Shown here in pieces: positions 51,225 to 61,000 of a stretch of DNA of 64,000 nt (the first letter of the stretch is position 1; each line of letters begins with the position of its first letter). Both the position numbers and the translations under genes were made by a program. The notes beneath the pieces were generated by a model. The model made no database searches and was not told where the DNA came from. It saw only the letters and a program-made list of their open reading frames with translations. Source of the stretch: Massilia sp. Root418 (GTDB lineage: Bacteria > Pseudomonadota > Gammaproteobacteria > Burkholderiales > Burkholderiaceae_D); assembly GCF_001425265.1 (NCBI RefSeq), contig NZ_LMEC01000011.1, positions 63,585 through 127,584 on the forward strand, written 5' to 3'.

Positions 51225-52481
51225 ATGCAAACTCGCCGCACATTCATCGCCACCTTCACCCAGATCGCCGCCGGCGCGGCCATGCTGATGGGAGGCGTTT
51301 CCGCGCAAGCGGCCGACACCATCAAGGTCGGCATCCTGCATTCCCTGTCGGGCACCATGGCCATCTCCGAAACGTCGCTCAAGGACGTGGCGCTGATGAC
51401 CATCGACGAAATCAACGCCAATGGCGGCGTGCTGGGCAAGAAGCTGGAAGCCGTGGTGGTGGACCCGGCCTCGAACTGGCCGCTGTTCGCCGAAAAGGCG
51501 CGCCAGCTGATCGCCAAGGACAAGGTGGCCGCCGTGTTCGGCTGCTGGACGTCGGTATCGCGCAAGTCCGTGCTGCCGGTGTTCAAGGAGTTGAACAGCA
51601 TCCTGTACTACCCGGTGCAGTATGAAGGCGAGGAGCTGGAGAAGAACGTGTTCTACACCGGCGCCGCGCCCAACCAGCAGGCCATTCCCGCCGTGGAGTA
51701 CCTGATGAGCAAGGACGGCGGCGCCGCCAAGCGCTTCGTCCTGCTGGGCACCGACTACGTCTACCCGCGCACCACCAACAAGATCCTGCGCGCTTTCCTG
51801 AAGAGCAAAGGCGTGAAGGACAGCGACATCGACGAGGTCTACACCCCGTTCGGCCATTCGGACTACCAGACCATCGTCGCCAACATCAAGAAGTTCTCCG
51901 CCGGCGGCAAGACCGCCGTCATCTCCACCATCAACGGCGACTCCAACGTGCCGTTCTACAAGGAGCTGGGCAATGCGGGCCTGAAGGCGACCGACGTGCC
52001 GGTGGTGGCATTCTCGGTGGGCGAGGAGGAGCTGCGCGGCGTGGATACCAAGCCGCTGCTGGGCCACCTGGCCGCGTGGAATTACTTCGAGTCGGTGAAG
52101 AACCCGGTCAACTCGGAGTTCATCAACAAGTGGAAGGCTTATGCCGTGGCGAAGAAGCTGCCGAATGCGAACACGGTGGTGACCAACGACCCGATGGAGG
52201 CGACCTATGTGGGCATTCATATGTGGAAGCAGGCGGTGGAGAAGGCCGGCACCACGGATACCGACAAGGTGATCGCGGCGATGGGCGGCCAGAGTTTCAA
52301 GGCGCCGTCCGGGTTTACCCTGACTATGGATCCGACCAACCATCACCTGCACAAGCCGGTGATGATAGGGGAGATCAAGGGCGACGGACAGTTCAGCGTG
52401 GTGTGGAAGACCAAGGCTCCGCTGCGCGCGCAGCCGTGGAGTCCTTTTATCAAGGGCAATGAGGGCAAGCAGAAGATGTAA
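51225..52481 (+). CDS. urtA: Urea ABC transporter, periplasmic substrate-binding protein
   Basis: A 418-residue binding protein. A signal region (ATFTQIAAGAAMLMGGVSAQ, cut near AQA) precedes DTIKVGILHSLSGTMAISET, the opening of UrtA proteins. Family marks include FVLLGTDYVYPRTTNKILRA, YTPFGHSDYQTIVANIKKF and VPVVAFSVGEEELRG. It would capture urea in the periplasm for UrtBCDE. It follows the porin by 23 bp. A REP lies right after its stop and before urtB. Confidence 0.97.
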   Translation: MQTRRTFIATFTQIAAGAAMLMGGVSAQAADTIKVGILHSLSGTMAISETSLKDVALMTIDEINANGGVLGKKLEAVVVDPASNWPLFAEKARQLIAKDKVAAVFGCWTSVSRKSVLPVFKELNSILYYPVQYEGEELEKNVFYTGAAPNQQAIPAVEYLMSKDGGAAKRFVLLGTDYVYPRTTNKILRAFLKSKGVKDSDIDEVYTPFGHSDYQTIVANIKKFSAGGKTAVISTINGDSNVPFYKELGNAGLKATDVPVVAFSVGEEELRGVDTKPLLGHLAAWNYFESVKNPVNSEFINKWKAYAVAKKLPNANTVVTNDPMEATYVGIHMWKQAVEKAGTTDTDKVIAAMGGQSFKAPSGFTLTMDPTNHHLHKPVMIGEIKGDGQFSVVWKTKAPLRAQPWSPFIKGNEGKQKM

Positions 52482-52492
52482 TGGCGGCTCGC

Positions 52493-52530
52493 GGCGGGTT
52501 ACGCGCGCATGCGCGCTAACCCGCCCTACG
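52493..52530 (-). repeat. REP inside the urt operon, between urtA and urtB
   Basis: A canonical copy with a 10-base-pair-or-more stem extended by GCGCGC, in the 90-bp gap between urtA and urtB. In the urt mRNA it would form a strong hairpin just after the binding-protein gene. Confidence 0.93.
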
Positions 52531-52571
52531 GACCACGATACCCACGACAGCACGAGAACCTGGCATATCCT

Positions 52572-54167
52572 ATGAAACGAATTCTGCTTACTGCGCTGCT
52601 TTGCCTGCATGCCCTGGGCGCGCAAGCGGCCATTGACCAGGCGCTGCTGCAGCCGCTGGCGGGGGACGATCCGGACGGGCGCATCGAGGCGGTGGGAAAG
52701 CTCGCCGCGCTGGCGGACGCGGACGCGCTCAGGGTGCTGCAGGCACTGAACGGCGACACGCTGTACGCCACGCCGGACGGCACCGTGCTCGTGGTGGACG
52801 GCGGCAAGGCCTGGAACCCCGCCACCGGCACCACCGGCCCGGTGCCGGACGGCGTGGACGGCGTGGTCGTCAACAACCGCCTGCGCGGCGCGGTGGAGGG
52901 CGCGCTGTCGGGCATGGCGCTGCTCTCGCCGGACCCCGCCCAGCGCCTGGCCGCCGCCCTCCAGCTGCAGGCCAAATCCGCCGACGCCGCGCAAGCCCCC
53001 CTGGTCCGCAAAGCCCACGCGCTGGAAACCGATCCCGGCATCAAGGCCATCCTGCAAACGCTGGTGGCCACCGCCGACCTGCAATCGCCGGATGCCGCCG
53101 CGCGCAAGGCCGCCGTGGCCAGCCTGGCCGACAGCGGCGGCGCCGCATTGCGCCCGGTACTGCAAGCCATGCTGGCGCAGGAGGGAGGCAGCTTCGCCGA
53201 GCCGGACGCCGCGGTGCGCGCCGCCGCCGTGGATGCGCTCAACCGCATCGACAGCCGCATCGCCCGCACGGAGTTTGTCGGTAACCTGTTCTACGGCGTG
53301 TCGCTGGGCAGCGTGCTGCTGCTGGCCGCGCTGGGCCTGGCCATCACTTTCGGCCTGATGGGCATCATCAACATGGCGCACGGCGAGCTGCTGATGATAG
53401 GCGCGTACACCACCTATCTGTGCCAGTCCCTGTTCCGCCACTACCTGCCCGGCGCGCTGGACTGGTATCTTGCCGCCGCGCTGCCGGCCGCCTTCCTGGT
53501 GGCGTTCGCCGTGGGCGTGGCGCTGGAGCGCACCGTGATCCGCTGGCTCTACGGCCGGCCGCTGGAAACCCTGCTGGCCACCTGGGGCATCAGCCTGATG
53601 CTGATGCAGCTGGTGCGTACCATCTTCGGCGCGCAGAACGTGGAAGTGGCCAATCCCTCGTGGATGTCGGGCGGCGTGACCGTGCTGGGTTCCCTGGTGC
53701 TGTCGTATAACCGCATCGCCATCATCGCCTTCGCCATCGTGGTGGTGGCGGCGGTCTGGCTAATCCTGAACAAGACCCGGCTCGGCCTTTTCGTGCGCGC
53801 CGTCATGCAGAACCGCCGCATGGCCGACTGCGTGGGCGTGCCCACCGGCCGCATCGACATGATGACCTTCGGCCTGGGCTCCGGCATCGCGGGGCTGGGC
53901 GGTGTGGCGCTGTCCCAGCTCGGCAACGTGGGGCCGGACCTGGGACAGGCCTACATCGTTGATTCCTTCATGGTGGTGGTGCTGGGCGGGGTGGGCCAGC
54001 TGGCCGGCACCGTGATCGCCGCCCTAGGCCTGGGCGAAGTGAACAAATTCCTGGAACCGCTGGCGGGCGCCGTCATGGCCAAGATCTCCATCCTTGTATT
54101 CATCATCATCTTCATCCAGCGCAGGCCGCAGGGACTGTTCGCGATGAAAGGCAGGAGCGTCGAATGA
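52572..54167 (+). CDS. urtB: Urea ABC transporter permease UrtB
   Basis: A 531-residue permease. A signal peptide ([20 protein letters not shown]) and a periplasmic N-terminal domain of about 240 residues, with HEAT-like Ala-rich helices, precede the LivH-like membrane domain. The domain starts near [20 protein letters not shown]. The coupling loop region [20 protein letters not shown] and a late [24 protein letters not shown] end match the family. The long N-terminal domain is a UrtB hallmark. The ATG at 52572 fits the signal peptide. The gene overlaps urtC by 4 bp. Confidence 0.96.
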   Translation: MKRILLTALLCLHALGAQAAIDQALLQPLAGDDPDGRIEAVGKLAALADADALRVLQALNGDTLYATPDGTVLVVDGGKAWNPATGTTGPVPDGVDGVVVNNRLRGAVEGALSGMALLSPDPAQRLAAALQLQAKSADAAQAPLVRKAHALETDPGIKAILQTLVATADLQSPDAAARKAAVASLADSGGAALRPVLQAMLAQEGGSFAEPDAAVRAAAVDALNRIDSRIARTEFVGNLFYGVSLGSVLLLAALGLAITFGLMGIINMAHGELLMIGAYTTYLCQSLFRHYLPGALDWYLAAALPAAFLVAFAVGVALERTVIRWLYGRPLETLLATWGISLMLMQLVRTIFGAQNVEVANPSWMSGGVTVLGSLVLSYNRIAIIAFAIVVVAAVWLILNKTRLGLFVRAVMQNRRMADCVGVPTGRIDMMTFGLGSGIAGLGGVALSQLGNVGPDLGQAYIVDSFMVVVLGGVGQLAGTVIAALGLGEVNKFLEPLAGAVMAKISILVFIIIFIQRRPQGLFAMKGRSVE

Positions 54168-55309
54168 GCCACAGCCTGTATTCTTCCCGCGCGTGGGCCG
54201 CTATCTGCGCCGTGGTGGCGGCGGCCGCGCTGCTGCCGCTGCTGAACCTCGCCCTCCCGGCGGGCCACCCGCTGCATGTGTCCAGCTACGCCATGGGTCT
54301 GGTGGGCAAATTCATGTGCTACGCGCTGGCCGCGCTGGCGCTGGACCTGGTATGGGGCTACACCGGCATCCTGTCGCTGGGACACGGCGTGTTCTTCGCG
54401 CTCGGCGCCTACGCGCACGGCATGTATTTGATGCGCGCCATCGGCCGCGACGGCGTCTACCAAAGCACGCTGCCGGACTTCATGGTCTTCCTCGACTGGA
54501 AAACCTATCCCTGGTACTGGTCCATGACCGACAATTTCTGGTACTGCATGGCGCTGGTGGTACTGGTGCCCGGCGTGCTGGCTTTCGTGTTCGGCTACTT
54601 CGCCTTCCGCTCGCGCATCAAGGGCGTGTACTTCTCCATCATCACGCAAGCCATGACCTACGCCTTCATGCTGCTGTTCTTCCGCAACGACACCGGCTTC
54701 GGCGGCAACAACGGCTTCACCGACTTCAAGCGCATCCTGGGCTTCAGCGTCACGGCGCCGGGCACCAAGGCCGTGCTGTACCTCGTCACGATGGGCTTCC
54801 TTGTCGGCGCGCTGCTGCTGTGCCGCTGGATCGTCACCTCGAAACTTGGCCGCGTGCTGCAGGCGGTGCGCGACTCCGAGTCGCGCCTCATGTTCATCGG
54901 CTACAACCCGCTGTGGTTCAAGCTGTTCGTCTGGACCTTGTCGGCCGTGCTGTGCGGCATAGCGGGCGCGCTGTACGTGCCGCAGGTAGGGATCATCAAC
55001 CCGTCCGAGATGTCGCCCGCGAACTCCATCGAGATGGTGATCTGGGCGGCGGTGGGCGGTCGCGGCACGCTGGTCGGCCCCATCCTCGGCGCGTTCACCG
55101 TGAACGGCCTGAAAAGCTGGTTCACGGCCGCCTTCCCGGACCTGTGGCTGTTCGCACTGGGGCTGCTGTTCATCCTGGTCACACTGTTCATGCAGAAGGG
55201 GATACTGGGCCTGGTGGAGAAACTGAAGCGCAGCGCGCCGGAACCGGAGCCTGCGCCCGCGGACGGCGCAGCCGCGCCTGCCACGGCACCGGCCAAGGAG
55301 GCAGCATGA
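54164..55309 (+). CDS. urtC: Urea ABC transporter permease UrtC
   Basis: A 381-residue LivM-like inner-membrane permease with about nine hydrophobic segments. YALAALALDLVWGYTGILSL opens the conserved core, and GVFFALGAYAHGMYLM, FRNDTGFGGNNGFTDF and EMVIWAAVGGRGTLVGPILG are UrtC/LivM blocks. The C-terminus is a polar Ala/Pro-rich tail of about 35 residues. It overlaps urtB by 4 bp at the start and urtD by 4 bp at the end. Confidence 0.96.
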   Translation: MSHSLYSSRAWAAICAVVAAAALLPLLNLALPAGHPLHVSSYAMGLVGKFMCYALAALALDLVWGYTGILSLGHGVFFALGAYAHGMYLMRAIGRDGVYQSTLPDFMVFLDWKTYPWYWSMTDNFWYCMALVVLVPGVLAFVFGYFAFRSRIKGVYFSIITQAMTYAFMLLFFRNDTGFGGNNGFTDFKRILGFSVTAPGTKAVLYLVTMGFLVGALLLCRWIVTSKLGRVLQAVRDSESRLMFIGYNPLWFKLFVWTLSAVLCGIAGALYVPQVGIINPSEMSPANSIEMVIWAAVGGRGTLVGPILGAFTVNGLKSWFTAAFPDLWLFALGLLFILVTLFMQKGILGLVEKLKRSAPEPEPAPADGAAAPATAPAKEAA

Positions 55310-56082
55310 CGGTCAAACGCGAAGGGCTGGACACGGAACACGGCATCATCCTGTACCTGGACGACATCACCGTGTCGTTCGACGGCTTCAAGGCCCTCAA
55401 CCGATTGAGCCTGAATATCGGGGTGGGCGAGCTGCGCTGCATCATCGGCCCCAATGGCGCCGGCAAGACCACCATGATGGACGTCATCACCGGCAAGACG
55501 CGGCCCACCTCCGGCACCGCCTTCTTCGGCCAGACCTACGACCTGGCGGGCATGACGGAATACGACATCGCGCACGCCGGCATCGGCCGAAAATTCCAGC
55601 GGCCCACCGTATTCGAGCAGCATACGGTGTTCGAGAACCTGGAGCTGGCCGCCAAGATGGACAAGCGCGTGCGGCCCACCTTGTTCGCGCGCCTGGGTTC
55701 CGAGCAGCGCGACAAGATCGCCGAGATCCTGCGCCTGATCCGCCTGGACGGGCAGGAGGACCGCCTGGCCGGCTTGCTGTCGCACGGCCAGAAGCAGTGG
55801 CTGGAGATCGGCATGCTGCTGATGCAGGAGCCGCAGCTGATCCTGCTGGACGAGCCGGTGGCCGGCATGTCGGACGCGGAAACCGCGCGCACCGCCGAGC
55901 TGCTCAACGAATTGCGCGGCAAGCATTCCATCATGGTGGTCGAGCACGACATGGGCTTTGTCGCCGAGATTGCCCAGCAAGGCGAAGTGACGGTGCTGCA
56001 CGAGGGATCGGTGCTGGCGCAGGGCCGCATGGACCAGGTGCAGGCCGACGAACGCGTGATTGAAGTCTATCTGGGACGCTAG
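55306..56082 (+). CDS. urtD: Urea ABC transporter ATPase UrtD
   Basis: A 258-residue ABC ATPase. Walker A is IGPNGAGKTTMMDVITGKT, the signature LSHGQKQWLEIGMLL (His in place of the usual Gly), and Walker B LILLDEPVAGMSDAETART. IGRKFQRPTVFEQHTVFENL is the LivG/UrtD Q-loop region. The ATG at 55306 overlaps the urtC stop by 4 bp. It pairs with UrtE to energise uptake. The stop is 8 bp before urtE. Confidence 0.96.
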   Translation: MTVKREGLDTEHGIILYLDDITVSFDGFKALNRLSLNIGVGELRCIIGPNGAGKTTMMDVITGKTRPTSGTAFFGQTYDLAGMTEYDIAHAGIGRKFQRPTVFEQHTVFENLELAAKMDKRVRPTLFARLGSEQRDKIAEILRLIRLDGQEDRLAGLLSHGQKQWLEIGMLLMQEPQLILLDEPVAGMSDAETARTAELLNELRGKHSIMVVEHDMGFVAEIAQQGEVTVLHEGSVLAQGRMDQVQADERVIEVYLGR

Positions 56083-56090
56083 GGAACCAT

Positions 56091-56789
56091 ATGCTGCAAG
56101 TCGAACAAGTGAACCAGTACTACGGCTCTTCGCACACCTTGCGCGGCGTGTCGCTGTCGGTGGACAAGGGCCAGTGCCTGACGCTGCTGGGCAGGAATGG
56201 CGTGGGCAAGACCACCTTGCTCAAGTGCCTGACCGGCGTGCTGCCGGTGGCGCGCGGCAAGGTCACCTTTAATGGCCGCGACATCACGCGCCTCAAGCCG
56301 CACCAGCGCGCGGCGGCCGGCATCGCCTATGTTCCGCAGGGGCGGGAGATTTTCGCGCGGCTTACGGTGGAGGAGAATCTGCTGATGGGCATGGCGACGT
56401 TGCCGCGGCGCGAGGCGTCCGCCGTCAGCGGGGAGGTGTATGAGCTGTTCCCGGTGCTGAAGGAGATGCTGGGACGCAGGGGCGGTGATCTGTCGGGTGG
56501 GCAGCAGCAGCAGCTGGCAATCGCGCGGGCGCTGCTGGCCAGGCCCAGGCTGATTATCCTGGACGAGCCCACCGAGGGCATCCAGCCTTCCATCATCAAG
56601 GATATCGAGCGGGTGATACGGCTGCTGCGGCAGCGCGGGGATATCGGCATCCTGCTGTGCGAGCAGTATTTCGATTTCGCGCGCGCGCTGGCGGACAAGT
56701 TCGTGGTGCTCTCGCGCGGCGAAGTGGTCGCCGCCGGTGCACCGGACGAGATGGACGGGGAGGATGTGCGGCGGCATTTGGCGGTGTAG
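56091..56789 (+). CDS. urtE: Urea ABC transporter ATPase UrtE
   Basis: A 232-residue ABC ATPase of the LivF type. Walker A is LLGRNGVGKTTLLKCLTGVL, the signature DLSGGQQQQLAIARALL, and Walker B LIILDEPTEGIQPSIIKDIE. AYVPQGREIFARLTVEENLL is the Q-loop stretch typical of UrtE. It is the last gene of the urtABCDE operon. REP sequences follow 7 bp after the stop and separate it from the convergent regulator gene. Confidence 0.96.
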   Translation: MLQVEQVNQYYGSSHTLRGVSLSVDKGQCLTLLGRNGVGKTTLLKCLTGVLPVARGKVTFNGRDITRLKPHQRAAAGIAYVPQGREIFARLTVEENLLMGMATLPRREASAVSGEVYELFPVLKEMLGRRGGDLSGGQQQQLAIARALLARPRLIILDEPTEGIQPSIIKDIERVIRLLRQRGDIGILLCEQYFDFARALADKFVVLSRGEVVAAGAPDEMDGEDVRRHLAV

Positions 56790-56796
56790 CGGAGCT

Positions 56797-56833
56797 GGCG
56801 GGTTACGGCGCTGCGCGCCTAACCCGCCCTACG
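56797..56833 (-). repeat. REP after urtE
   Basis: A canonical copy starting 7 bp after the urtE stop. It pairs, with GTAG heads inward, with the intact REP in the last unit of the 44-bp array downstream. Confidence 0.92.
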
Positions 56834-56843
56834 AAATCCGCAC

Positions 56844-57019
56844 GGTCCATGTGCGGCGGGCCAGGCGCAGCCGTAACGCGCCGCGCCGGTCCATGTGGGG
56901 CGGGGCAAGCGCAGCCGTAACCCGCCGCGCCGGTCCATGTGGGGCGGGGCAAGCGCAGCCGTAACCCGCCGCGCCGGTCCATGTAGGGCGGGTTAGGCGC
57001 AGCCGTAACCCGCCGCGCG
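56844..57019 (+). repeat. 44-bp tandem array of REP-derived units, four copies
   Basis: GGTCCATGT starts units at 56844, 56888, 56932 and 56976, an exact 44-bp period. Units 2 and 3 are identical apart from flanks and carry GGGCGGGGCAAG in place of the left REP arm, so their hairpin is broken, while TAACCCGCC is kept. Unit 4 has the intact REP. Unit 1 is diverged in both arms. The array lies between urtE and the convergent response regulator gene. Confidence 0.93.
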
Positions 57020-57030
57020 CCGCCGCCGGC

Positions 57031-58005
57031 TCAAGCGCTCGCCGCCATCGCCCCCGCATCCGACGAGCCGCGCAGCTTGTTCATCGCCAGCGACGCGGCG
57101 GCCGTGCGCGTCTCCACCCCCAGCTTCTCAAACACGTGCTCAAGGTGCTTGTTCACCGTGCGCGGGCTGGTGCCGAGGATGTCGCCGATATCCCGGTTGG
57201 TTTTCCCCTTGATCACCCAGTGCAGCACCTCGGACTCGCGCATGGTCAGCCTGAACAGCGCCACCAGCGCCTGCACCTGCGCCGCGTCCGATTCCTCGCG
57301 CAGCACCACCATCCACTGCTCCTGGTTGCTCACGTCCGCCGCGCTGAAGACCAGCCGCGCCGCGCCCTGGATTACATTCAGCGGCGGATAGTCCTGGCCC
57401 GCACGGCGCGCCTCCACCGTGGCCGCCAGCCACGCCGTCAGCTCCGCCGGCGTATCTGCCAGCTGCCCCGTGCCCGGCAAGGCGAAATAGTTCTGCATCA
57501 GCTGGCGCGCCAGCGGCGTTTGCCACACGATGCGCCCGGTGCGCGGCCCGATCGCCAGCGCCGCGTTGCCGAAGGCGTCCAGCGCGCTGCGCGCCTGGTT
57601 CATCAAGCGCGCCGTTTGCAGGTGCGCCGAGATGCGCGCCAGGACCTCGCTTTGCCGGATCGGCTTGGTCACATAATCCGTGCCGCCGGCGCTGAAGGCC
57701 GCCAGCACGTGCTCGGTCTCGGTCAGCCCCGTCATGAAGATGATGGGCACGTGCCGCGTGGCCAGCTGCGCGCGCAGCTGGCGGCAGGTTTCAAAGCCGT
57801 CCATGCCCGGCATCACGGCGTCCAGCAGGATCACGTCCGGCACTGCCTGCGCGCAGCGCTCCAGCGCGGCCGCGCCGCTGTTCGCCACCAGCACCGTGAA
57901 GCCCGATTCATCCAGTGCGTCGTGCAGCACCGCCAGGTTCTCCGGCACGTCGTCGACAATCAGCACCAGGTGCCCGGGGCGGTGCTCAAACTGTTTCGGT
58001 ATCAT
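57031..58005 (-). CDS. Response regulator, REC plus LuxR-type HTH, partner of the NCS1-kinase fusion
   Basis: A 324-residue regulator. The receiver has LVLIVDDVPENLAVLHDAL and phospho-acceptor D62 in VILLDAVMPGMDGFETC. IRQSEVLARISAHLQTARL links to a central region (residues about 130-240) that resembles a divergent PAS-type fold, then a LuxR HTH: LTMRESEVLHWVIKGKTNRD with GTSPRTVNKHLEHVFEKLGV. The start lies 20 bp inside the kinase gene, so the two are translationally coupled. It is convergent with urtABCDE, which it likely controls. The middle domain's role is inferred weakly. Confidence 0.92.
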   Translation of the reverse strand: MIPKQFEHRPGHLVLIVDDVPENLAVLHDALDESGFTVLVANSGAAALERCAQAVPDVILLDAVMPGMDGFETCRQLRAQLATRHVPIIFMTGLTETEHVLAAFSAGGTDYVTKPIRQSEVLARISAHLQTARLMNQARSALDAFGNAALAIGPRTGRIVWQTPLARQLMQNYFALPGTGQLADTPAELTAWLAATVEARRAGQDYPPLNVIQGAARLVFSAADVSNQEQWMVVLREESDAAQVQALVALFRLTMRESEVLHWVIKGKTNRDIGDILGTSPRTVNKHLEHVFEKLGVETRTAAASLAMNKLRGSSDAGAMAASA

Positions 58006-61000
58006 GGTTTTCTCCTGGTTCCTTGTTTTGTTCCGCGCTTTGTTCCGTGCTCTTTTCCATCAGGCGCGCCATGGCGTCGAGCTGGAAGCGTGCCGCGTGC
58101 CCGCGCATGGCGGCCACGAAGGCTGAGTATTCCGGTCCGAGCGCCGCGATCCGGTCCAGCTGGTGGACGATGCCGCGCACATACCCCAGCTTGAGCTGCG
58201 CACGCAATTCCTCCAGCTGCGCGGCAGGCGGAAAGATCAGCGCCGCCGTCGCCGCCGGCCCCTGCGCGATGATTTCGCTGCTGATGCCCTTCGTTCCCGC
58301 GTGCGATATCCATTCCAGCTGCAGGCGGCGGCCTATCCAGTCCAGCAGCTCGGCCACGTTGACCGGTTTGACGAAGAAATCCTCGGCCGGAATGGCCGCC
58401 GGATTGTCCAGCCCCTTGTCATAGGCATTGGCCGACACGATGGCGATCGGCACCTCGGAGCGGTGCACCATGCGGATGATGTGGCTGGCCTCCCAGCCGT
58501 CCATGCCCGGCATGGCCAGGTCCATCAGGATCAGGTCCGGGCCGAAGGCGGCATAGTGTTCCACGCAGTCCGCGCCGGACACCGCCTGCGCCATCTCAAA
58601 GCCCAGCGGCGCCAGGATGTTTACCAGCAGCTCGCGGTCCACCCGCTCGTTGTCCACCACCAGCACCTTGCGGCGCCGGCCCGCGTAGCCGGTGCGCACC
58701 GGTTCCGGCGCGCCGCCGGTCCGCGCTTCGCCGTGCACGCGCGGCAGCATCAGCTTGATCCGGAATACGCTGCCGCTGGCGGGCGTGCTGCTGAGCGTGA
58801 GTTCGCCGCCCATCAGCTGCGTCAGCATTTTGCTGATCGGCAGACCGAGGCCGGTGCCGGCGGCGCCCGCGTGCTCGCCCGCGCTGCCGCGCGTGAACGG
58901 CTCGAAGATGCTCTCGCGTTCCGACTCCAGGATGCCCGGGCCGCTGTCCTCCACCTCGAAGGCCGCCATGTCGCGCGCATAGCGCACCCGGAACACGATG
59001 CCGCCGCGCTCCGTGAACTTGACCGCGTTGCCGAGGATGTTGATGAGAATCTGGCCCAGCCGCTTGCGGTCCGCGCGCACCACGCGCGGCAGCTCGCCGC
59101 TCAGCTCATAGCGGAACGACAGTCCCTTGCTGCTGGCCTGCTGTTCGAACATGCGCACGATCTGGCCGATAAAGTCCGGCAGCTCCACTTCCTTGATGTC
59201 GAAACTGAGCTTGCCGCCTTCGATGCGGGCGATGTCCAGCGTGCCTTCGATCAGCGATAGCAGGTGCTGGCCGCTACCCCGTATCACGCGGATGGCCTGC
59301 TGGCGGTGCTCGGGTATCGACGGGTCGTTGTCGAGCAGCTGCGCGTAGCCGAGGATGCTGTTCAGCGGCGTGCGGATCTCGTGGCTGATGCCGGCGATAT
59401 AGCGGCTCTTGGCCTGATTGGCGTGGTCGGCCTGCTTCTTGGCCTGCTGCAGTTGGGCGTCGGTCTGGCTGTGCAGCTCGATCTCGCGGGTCAGCAAACC
59501 GGTCTGGCGGTTCGATTCCTCCTGCGCCACGCGCCGGCTTTCGCTGGTCAGCACCAGCCACCAGGCAACGATGCCGCTGGCCAGCAGCAGCGCGCCGAAG
59601 ATCTTGATGAAGGCCACCCGCAGCTGCGGCAGCATGGCGGAGCCGGATTCGATCAGGAGCCGCTCCTCGTGCACGTAGATCAGGCCGAGCAGGCCGCCCA
59701 AGAACAGCACGGTCACCATCATCAGCAGCAGGTAGTGGCCAAGGCCGCTGGTAATGTAGGGCCACATGGACTTGGGCAGCAGCGCCTTCATGGCGCTGTC
59801 CCACTGCTCGGTGAAGCGCGCGTGCGGCTTGCACACGTCGTTGCAGCGCGCGTCCAGGCAGCAGCACAGGGAGCAGATCGGCCCCTGGTAGGCCGGGCAG
59901 TGCGCCATGTCCTCCGATTCATACTCCCTGGAGCAGATGCAGCACACCCTGGAGCGTGCTGCGGCGGGCGCGGGCTGGCGCGCGATGTAGTACTTGCCCT
60001 TGGTGGCAATGGCGATCAGCGGCGAGGCGACGAAGGCGGTTCCAAGCGCGATAAAGGCCGAGAAGGCCTGCGCCTGCGTCCCGAACAGGCCCGCGAACGC
60101 CGCCACCGACAGCGCGGACGCCAGCACCATGGCGCCCACGCCCACCGGGTTGATGTCGTACAGGTAAGCGCGGCGGAATTCAATGCCTTTCGGGCTCAGC
60201 CCCAGTGGCTTGTTCACCACCAGGTCCGCCACCACGGCGGTGATCCACGAGATGGCGATGTTGGAATACAGTCCCAGCACCTGGTCCAGCGCCTGGAACA
60301 CGTCCAGCTCCATCAGCAGCACGGCGATGAGCGCATTGAACACAGCCCACACCACCCGCCCCGGATGGCTGTGCGTGAGGCGCGCGAAAAAGTTGGACCA
60401 CGCCAGCGAGCCGGCGTAGGCATTGGTCATGTTGATCTTCACCTGCGAGATGATGACGAAGAACGCCGTCACCAGCACGGCGGCAGTGGGGGTGGAAAAC
60501 ACCTGCTGGAAGCCAGCCAGGTACATCTGGTTGGGATTGACCGCCTGCGCCAGCGACACGCCGCTGTTGATCGCCAGGACCGCGAGCAGCGCGCCGCCCA
60601 GCATCTTGGCAATGCCCAGCAGGATCCAGCCGGGGCCGGCGATCAGCACCCCCAGGTGCCACTGCACGCGGTTCTTCGCCGTCTTCTCCGGCATGAAGCG
60701 CAGGAAGTCCACCTGCTCGCCGATCTGGGTGATGAGGGCCACGCCGACGGCGGTGGCGGCGCCGAACATCAGCATGTTGAACTGGCCGTTGCCGGGCGAC
60801 TGGCCGGCGAACTGGCCGAGCTGCGACAGCAGTTCCGGCTTTTTCGCGACGATGGCGATGAAGGGCAGCACCAGCAGCGCCAGCCACACCGGCTGCGAAA
60901 TCATCTGGATGCGGCTGATGAGCGTGACGCCGTGCGTCACCAGCGGAATCACCGCCAGCGCGCTGACCATGTAGCCGAGGTAGAGCGGCAGGTGGAAGTA

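Noticed and set aside
56844..57019. Possible CRISPR array or iteron origin
   Set aside because: The 44-bp units are contiguous without spacers, derive from REP sequence, and have no replication gene beside them.
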